28,759 bases of DNA from NCBI RefSeq assembly GCF_003144195.1, contig NW_020290145.1:1-28759 (forward strand), written 5' to 3'. Positions 18,636 to 28,759 of this stretch are shown here, in pieces. The stretch is from Ceraceosorus guamensis (Eukaryota; Basidiomycota; Exobasidiomycetes; Ceraceosorales; Ceraceosoraceae). The position numbers and the translations under genes were made by a program. Positions within the stretch are counted from its first letter, which is position 1; the number at the start of each line of letters is the position of its first letter. The notes beneath the pieces are model-generated. The model was not told where the DNA came from. It ran no database searches and was given only the letters and a program-made list of their open reading frames with translations.

Positions 18636-21597
18636 TCATACTATCCCAGAGAGGTGCTGACCTGATGCGCCAACTGTTGTCGCGGTGGCTGGTAGCTCAT
18701 CCCGCAGGAAAGCTAGTCGACCTCTTTTTTCCACTTCTTCAAATGCCTCACTGGCAACTGGCCTGCGATTGATGATCTTGAAGTGAGCTGCAAGCTCATC
18801 TGGGCGCTGGGGGGTGTACACGGACTTGAACATAGTATCGTGCATCACCACGGCCCTGTAGCAGCCCTGACGGAGGAAATTCCTCACAACCTCAGAGTTG
18901 CCAGAAGGGAGAGTCTCCACGGGACTGACTGTACACTCGATCATGGATCCGAGATTGAAGAATGCCCGGTCATCTTGAACTTGGGCGGCACTCAAGAAGG
19001 TTTCTTCCTCGTCGTAGTCCAATGTTGCAACAACATTGTGAGACTCATTCCATGGCTGGTGAGGGGTGTGCTCTGCACCAGGGCTAACCCGGTGCGAGCT
19101 GGCCAAGTAGCCAGAGCTCAGCGGAAGAACATAATGGTTGCCATTGACGAACTTTTCTGTCTTCTTTCCAGCGATCTGTGGAATAAGCTGGATCAAATTG
19201 GCCATGACAGTTGGACCCACAAGTGTGGTAACAACGTTCATGGACAATTGCCCTCCCACCTCTCGAGTGATCTCCACCGGGCGCTCAGAGATGGGCGTAC
19301 GCTCTGGTGTTGACTGGAGTGATCCCGCCAAGAAAGGGGAGCCACTGTTGTTCAAGACTCCTCCACGTGCTGCCGATAGTAGAGGGCTTCCCATCATAGA
19401 CCAGGGATGACAGTGAGCATGTGCACCCACTTATATTTGACCTGTTTGGTCAGACCATCTCCCAAGATCCCCTGAAACTGGAAGATCTGCTTGGACTGGA
19501 GCGCTGAGGGCCCGCAGAGCTGTGGACGCAGTGGACACGTGTCACTGGGTGCACAAGGGCCAACCAGTAAACATTGCTGAGGGGCAAGATCTCCCCGGTC
19601 CAGCTCCAGCGTGCTCACAGCTGTACTTGTGGTCTCGCCACCTGTGTGATAGACTCGAGTGCCGGCTGGACAAGAGACCGTTGGCGCTGTCGACATTGCG
19701 GTCGTGAGCATGTCCGGCGGAGCAAGGGGGTAAGACCAAAGGAGTACTGGAAAACCACTTGTGGTCAACCACTTTGCAAAGTCCCGGTGTTCTTTGGAAG
19801 CTGCATTACCATAGAGGTAGATGCAAGGTGAGCCAAGTCGAGCAGACACTGGGTTGTAGGTGACAGGCAGAACAGCCGCCTGGACGCATGCCAAATGTCG
19901 TAGCTCAAAAGCTGAGATGGTCTTCGCAATGCCTTCCTCGCCAAACCAAGTCAGGACGTCCGAAGGAATCCTCACAGAGCTTCCGCTGAGGGGGTGGACT
20001 GGGTGCAGTTTGGCAATGTCTACGTAAAGGATTGCCAAATCTTTGTCTGCGTTGACGCTCTGCAGTTGTGACAAAGCGGACGTGCCACAAACGTCAGGCG
20101 GATCCACTCGCAATGCATCCGAGGACAGTGGCGAAGCCTCCGAGAAAAGTGCTGAAGCCCGTGGTGTCCATCTGGATGTGTCGAGTGACTGGATCAACAG
20201 CCAATAGGACACGATGCTATGCGATTGAGGATGCCAGGGATCTGGTGGAGTCATCGAGCTCCAGGAACGCAAGTCTACCTGGCGAAGCGTTGACTCAAAC
20301 AAGTCATCTTGTTCGATTTTGACCAGCTGGCCAACAGGGCAACAGACGACTGTCTGGGCGAGTCTGCTTGGGTCGTGAATCTTAGGGAGTACTCGAACTA
20401 AGGCTTTGATGTGAGGCAAGGCTAGCTGCCAGTCATAGACCAAGCGAACCAAAGTGACGGCATCTCCCTGCGCCATGAAAGCCTGGCAGCGTGCCTCGGC
20501 TGGCTTGAAGAGATGCTCATGATGGGATGCGATGACTGGAGGAGACCCGAAGGTCACAAGGCGAACCTGACCTGCGACTAAACATTCACGATCGCATGCG
20601 TGACAAACGTGGGCAATATTTGTGTGAGTCCTGGTTTCTCGGCTCTGTCATGCACCTCTCTGTACGGCGGTGCTAGACCGTGCGAACCGAGCTGAGCCGG
20701 CTTGCATCATCACTCACATTTGCTCATGAGAATCGCGTATTGATTCCAAAGCAGCCTCAACACCAGCGAGGCGATCGCACCACCCGAGGAGTGTCCAGTG
20801 ACCAGCAACGCTGTTGGCGTGTCTGCATCAGAGCAAGCGCTACGAATGAGAGATGCCACCCGGTCCACGATCTTCGCCGCAGCACCCATAAAACGGCGGT
20901 GCACGAGCATCGGCTGACCTCGCGGATGCAAAAGCGGGCTCTCGATGATGTCCACGGGCTGAAAGGTCTTCATTTCGGCGCCGGATCTTCCATCCACCGC
21001 ATTGAAGATGTGTTCCTCTTTTAGATCTTCTGGCAGATCGAGCCCCACGACAGCAACGCTCAGAGTGACCTTGGCCTCCGTCTCGCTGTGACTAGAAGAC
21101 GCTTCGGCGTGCTGGTGCTCGAAAAGGGCGATGCGACTGACTTGCGCGTCATCAGACGAGCTCTGTGTGAGATCATCGACGACTTTGGGTGCAGCAACGC
21201 CGGGCCGACCAGGGTGGCGCAATGTGATGGGCACTTCAGGTTGATATGCCCGAACAGCGCACTCGATGGCCAGAGAAATTTCGGTGTTGACATTGGTAAG
21301 AGCCTCTTCCTTCAAATCGTTTCCCACGGCGATATCGGCCTGCGAAGGTCGTTGAGCTTCGTCGTCCAAGAATTTGTAAGCCCCAGGTATCCCGAGCTTC
21401 TCAGTGATCTCGGGAAAAGCGTAAGTAGAGTCTGTGTTGAAGCTGTAGCTGTTCGAGGCGTCGTTAGAGTCAGGGTGAAGGTCCGGCAGGGAAGACCACG
21501 CTCGATCATGATCGTTGGCGCTGATGAAGTTTTGCTGCGTTCCTCGCGCAGCTGCCAAGACCCTCAGGTCCGGAAGAGAAGACCAAGGCCGATTCAT
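18636..21597 (-). CDS. Class-3 lipase-like protein with long C-terminal extension, 3 exons
   Basis: Exons are complement(20718..21597), complement(19431..20571) and complement(18636..19344), 2730 nt in total, giving about 909 aa. Intron 1 (146 nt, GTGAGT donor, CGCAG acceptor) is firm: it joins LMSK to CQVRLVTFGSPPV in frame. Intron 2 (86 nt, GTGGGT donor, ACAG acceptor) is my best choice, but alternatives exist. The lipase core is visible: VHRRF, nucleophile elbow GHSSGG (Ser about 270), TFGSP, GDAVTLV (Asp about 330) and HSIVSYW (His about 411), the Ser-Asp-His order of Lipase_3 (triacylglycerol lipase) proteins. No signal peptide is seen, so an intracellular role is inferred. About 490 residues after the core match nothing I know. 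They include GSPCIYLYGNAASKEHRDFA and a segment with several cysteines. The start MNRPWSSLPDL at 21597 is the first ATG; the WSSLPDL motif recurs about 30 residues later. The frame is open 15 codons further upstream, and GTGAGC there could be a splice donor, so a further 5' exon is possible. Confidence 0.75.
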
Positions 21598-21734
21598 GGC
21601 GCTGGCGAGATGGAGAGGCCGAATTGCTTGAAGATCGCTCACCAGCGCACGTCAGCAATGGGCTTTGTGGTCGATGATGAAAGGTAAGGCAGAGAGAAGA
21701 GGGAGCCGCGTCTCCTTTGAGTCAGAGTCACAGT

Positions 21735-21898
21735 GATGGACGGATGGGTGGATGGATGGATGGATGGGCCGTGGATGTATGGATGGATGAATGGATAGAT
21801 GAATGCACGGACGGATGATCGATGAATAGACGGATGGATCGATGAATGGATGGATCGGTGGATGAATGGATGGATGAATGCACGGATGCATGGATGCA
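21735..21898. repeat. GGAT/GAAT tetranucleotide array
   Basis: About 165 bp of tandem ATGG, ATGA, ATAG and related tetramers (GATGGATGGATG, GAATGGATGGATC and so on). It begins about 140 bp upstream of the lipase ATG. It is open on the minus strand as Ile-His-Pro repeats, which I regard as a product of the repeat. Degeneracy among units suggests an older array. Confidence 0.9.
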
Positions 21899-22911
21899 GG
21901 TAGAGTTGCGAGTCTAACGGACGCAATTCTGGATCTTGAGTTGGGTGGATGTCTACTTGACCCCGGATCAAGACTGATCACAGGATCGCGAATTACAATT
22001 GAGCAGAGCGTGGATAAAATTCATTACCACAAGAGACTCATCGGTAATAGATTTGGCTAGGTATGATTCACTACGACCAGTCAGCTTTCAAAGTGGCTTA
22101 GCTCACAGATGCTTGAAGATGAGAGTACTACAGTAGAAGACATAAAAAATAAGAGTACAAGCGGGCAGTTGAGTGCTACGATCAGAGTAGAGTCAAAAGT
22201 AGCCTCCGTGTCGTACAGCATATAATCACAAATCAAGTAGTGTCACGTGGATCGTGAACTTGACTTGCGAATTGGATGCTGGCTGTCAACATCTTTGATT
22301 CAAAATTATTCACGAATTACGACTCAAGTTTCACAATTCATGATTCAAAATCATAAATTCTGATTATTATTCAGAATATGCATGGACATGCGGTCGCGTC
22401 ATACCTATTGATGACTCTTGTGCATTTCAAAAACTACAACATCCGGCGCGCGCGCGCGCTTCTCGCCGGGGTTCGTGTAGCCGCCCGATCGCACCCATTC
22501 TTGATTGATTCCGCTCTCTTCGTACATCTGGCATGCGGGCGCGAGGGAGGGGGGGGGCAATTAATGGTTGGCGGTGCTGTAGCCAGATCTGCTGATGACC
22601 CGCGAAAAAGGTCCACGCTGACTTTGCAGACCACGGGACGAGGGTGAAGCTGATACAATTCCGTGCCACCCAGATTGACAATGTTGCATCGACGTGGTAA
22701 AGATCTATTTTGGCACCTTGTGCATCTTTACATTCCGCTCCACCCCACATTGTGCGCAGCTACATTTGCAGAATCTCAGGCTCGATCCTATTCCTTCAGG
22801 TCTCCGACATCTTGCGCTGAATTTGGACTTATGGCATTGGGTGCGCAAACGAGCGAGAGAGGTAAAGAATACAGGAGGGGCTGAAACGACTGAGCAAAAC
22901 AAAGCATCGCT
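21899..22911. other. Intergenic region between the lipase array and PRP22
   Basis: About 1 kb holding the distal lipase promoter and the PRP22 3' UTR. The part at 22020-22380 is A/T-rich and dense in TTCACGAATT, ATTCATGATTC and ATCATAAATTC words, typical of degenerate intergenic repeats in smut genomes. A GCGCGCGCGCG tract (22446-22459) and a run of nine or more G (around 22548) follow. No gene recognised. Confidence 0.6.
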
Positions 22912-27156
<4,245 letters not shown>

Positions 27157-27222
27157 CTAGTCAAGTCACAGTGTCGAATTGGTGACTGTGACTGTGACCG
27201 CGCAGCATCAACGCAGATCGGC

Positions 27223-27252
27223 AATGTGAATGTGAATGTGAATGTTGAATGT
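27223..27252. repeat. AATGTG hexamer array
   Basis: About four tandem copies with a TTGAATGTG variant at the right end, about 320 bp upstream of the PRP22 start. Confidence 0.8.
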
Positions 27253-27392
27253 GCTGCACCCTACAAGCCTTTCCTTTGCATGCGCTTCGATCCACGACCA
27301 CTTTTGCCATCCAAATTCGCAGCGCGGCGCGGCGGGCTCCAGAGCCTTGAGTCTTGAGTCGCATGTTTGAGTCAGTGGGGCGCGCGTGGGTA

Positions 27393-27400
27393 TCACGTGA
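27393..27400. promoter_or_regulatory. TCACGTGA palindrome upstream of PRP22
   Basis: A perfect 8-bp palindrome with a CACGTG E-box core, recognised by bHLH factors of the Cbf1/USF type in fungi. It lies about 490 bp upstream of the ATG. Binding is inferred; such words also occur by chance in this CACG-rich DNA. Confidence 0.3.
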
Positions 27401-27698
27401 CCTCGGCCCCTTTACACCTCACAAACTTTGAATTTGCCTCATTTCATTCTTGATTCACGATTCTTGATTCAAATCGTCTATTCACGATTCTGATTGAGCT
27501 CACTCACGACTCTCTAGTCAGTCATCGAAGGTCCGTCCTGTGCAATCCGCTTGATGAAGTCGAGCTCAAACTTAGTCAATCCGTGCTTATGGTTTGTAAG
27601 AAGTCTTGAGTGCAGCGCTACTAGTACTACTACTCATGACCGTACTCATCCACTCAAGACTACTCGAGACTGGACTGATCCACATTCAACCGTATGAT

Positions 27699-27706
27699 TC
27701 ACGTGA
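27699..27706. promoter_or_regulatory. Second TCACGTGA palindrome
   Basis: The same 8-mer recurs 306 bp further upstream, embedded in the ATTCACG/GATTCG repeat language, which lowers its weight as a regulatory site. Confidence 0.25.
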
Positions 27707-27923
27707 TTCGACTACCGCATAAGAGAGGAAGAAGTCTCACGAGCTAGCCGCGTACCAAGCATCATGGCTCCTTCGAGCGTGTCTGCTCTGCCCTGCCCTG
27801 CCCTTCAACATATTCAAGATTTCCACTCACGACTCAAAGCTCGCACTCGCACTCGCGTGACTCGTGATGTCCATATCTGCCCGTGCCCGGCGCCACGAAC
27901 GGCTGCGAAGGCGCGTCGTCGTC

Positions 27924-27951
27924 GATGATGATGATGATGATGATGATGATG
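27924..27951. repeat. GAT trinucleotide microsatellite
   Basis: Nine perfect GAT units plus a partial one. It reads as poly-Met on plus and poly-His or poly-Ser on minus in spurious ORFs. Confidence 0.95.
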
Positions 27952-28218
27952 AGTGAGCAAGCAGAACGCTGTGCGCGCGTGCGGATGCGCATGGGCTACG
28001 CGTACACGTATATACCCTGTGAGTGCCGAATGCGTATGTGGTGGGCGCCCAAATGCGCCAATGTGCATGCATGCATGACTGCAGGCAAGCAGAAATTAAG
28101 CATCTCGAGAAGCAGCCAGCAGCCGACACGCCGGACCGCGCGCGGACCTTGCTGCCATCAAGACTGGCAATGATTGCACTTCGGTGTGTTCAGATTGGTC
28201 TCTCATTCCACATTCCTC

Positions 28219-28236
28219 GCAGCAGCAGCAGCAGCA
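28219..28236. repeat. GCA trinucleotide microsatellite
   Basis: Six perfect GCA units. No supported gene covers it. Confidence 0.9.
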
Positions 28237-28480
28237 GCGGGTGATGGCTGAAGTCGTGAGTGGACGCTACGCTGAAGTTGATCGAGTCACGAGTCACGAG
28301 TGTACTCGTCTGAGACCCGCGGCGATGCACGCTGGATCGATCGATCAGAATTGGCCTGCCTGCCTATTGCTGCTGCGCCTCGATCCTAGCTGCTGCATGC
28401 TTCCACCTTGCCGCTGCGCGGGGGATGCTCTGCGTTGCTGCACGCCCTCCGCGGCTGCCGCATGACAGCTGCTGCGAGTC

Positions 28481-28602
28481 ATGCACTCACGCACACGTAC
28501 ACGCACTCACGCACACGCACACGCACACGCACACGCACACGCACACGCACACGCACACGCACACGCACTCGCACTCGCACACGCACACGCTCACGCACTC
28601 AC
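28481..28602. repeat. ACGCAC hexamer minisatellite
   Basis: About 120 bp of tandem CACACG/CACGCA hexamers, nearly perfect from 28505 to 28565 and flanked by CACTCACGCA variants. It abuts the predicted splice donor of the partial minus-strand exon to its right, so it is probably intronic. Confidence 0.93.
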
Positions 28603-28759
28603 CAATCGTGAAATCGAATGATCGACATGTTTCGTGTCGCGGGCTTGGTTCCGATGGAGACAACCATCACCATCCCCTCGCCCCCCTTCACCTTCATTCC
28701 ACCTTTGCCCCATTTGGGATCACCCTCGAGTGCCCAAGGGGGCCCGCGGTGACGACCCT
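28603..28759 (-). CDS. Partial exon of an unidentified gene, running off the right edge
   Basis: Read on the minus strand from 28758, the frame is open for the full 156 bp and ends at a strong donor (G|GTGAGTGCG). It encodes a coherent, non-repetitive peptide containing PWALEGDPKWGKGG, GEGMVMVVSIGTKPATR and SIIRFHDW. I do not recognise the family. Codon choice and the donor support an internal or first exon. The following intron would begin with the ACGCAC minisatellite. A possible next acceptor (CTCGCAG at about 28470) leads into a Gln/Arg/Ala-rich frame that I do not trust. The opposite strand also has a 40-codon Pro-rich frame from an ATG at 28630, which ends inside the window. The minus reading is favoured but not certain. 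Confidence 0.45.

Noticed and set aside
21639-21981. Two minus-strand ORFs of Ile-His-Pro repeats
   Set aside because: They are translations of the GGAT tetranucleotide array. An array with a 4-bp period stays open in several frames, so openness is not evidence of coding.
27814-28173. ORFs with poly-His, poly-Ser or poly-Met runs around the GAT microsatellite
   Set aside because: Products of the trinucleotide repeat with no flanking domain.

Overview
The window is the left end of a fungal chromosome, starting in a telomere. It opens with fifteen CCCTAA units (C-strand of TTAGGG) and runs inward for about 28.7 kb. Several features suggest a basidiomycete, most likely a smut-type fungus (Ustilaginomycotina). 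Introns are short (mostly 59-123 nt) with GTGAGT-like donors and CAG/TAG acceptors. Intergenic DNA is CpG-rich and full of CACGA/ACTCACGA-type words. The gene set is fungal. The lineage is an inference; fungal origin is well supported.

Layout. Bases 1-95 are telomere, followed almost at once by an HSL-type esterase on the minus strand (302-1464, 2 exons). A 1.4 kb gene-free stretch follows. Next is a divergent pair of small secreted cysteine-rich proteins: a glycopeptide-like protein (minus, 2849-3478, 3 exons) and a small thaumatin-like protein (plus, 4805-5595, 4 exons). They share a 1.3 kb intergenic region with a TATA box on each side. A PiT-family phosphate permease (minus, 6297-8189, no intron) is convergent with the thaumatin-like gene. 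After 2.1 kb of repeat-rich DNA comes a pepsin-family aspartic protease (minus, 10297-12382). I reconstruct it as 11 exons, one of them 14 nt. From about 12.5 to 18.6 kb there is no recognisable gene; this stretch looks less CpG-rich and carries a 150-N assembly gap. A class-3 lipase with a long uncharacterised C-terminal part follows (minus, 18636-21597), with a GGAT-type tetranucleotide array just upstream of its start. Then comes the spliceosomal DEAH helicase Prp22/DHX8 (minus, 22912-26901, 5 exons), a housekeeping gene. The last 1.7 kb is rich in microsatellites. A probable partial exon (28603-28759, minus) runs off the right edge.

How the genes fit together. Five telomere-proximal genes encode secreted or nutrient-related products (esterase, two secreted cysteine-rich proteins, phosphate importer, secreted protease), and a lipase lies further in. 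This resembles the accessory subtelomeres of plant-associated fungi, with the conserved core beginning at PRP22. There is no operon. Apart from the divergent secreted pair, no co-regulation is visible. I found no rRNA, tRNA, CRISPR array, recognisable transposase, reverse transcriptase or viral gene. Exon boundaries were worked out by hand from frame and splice signals; each gene model sums to a multiple of three.
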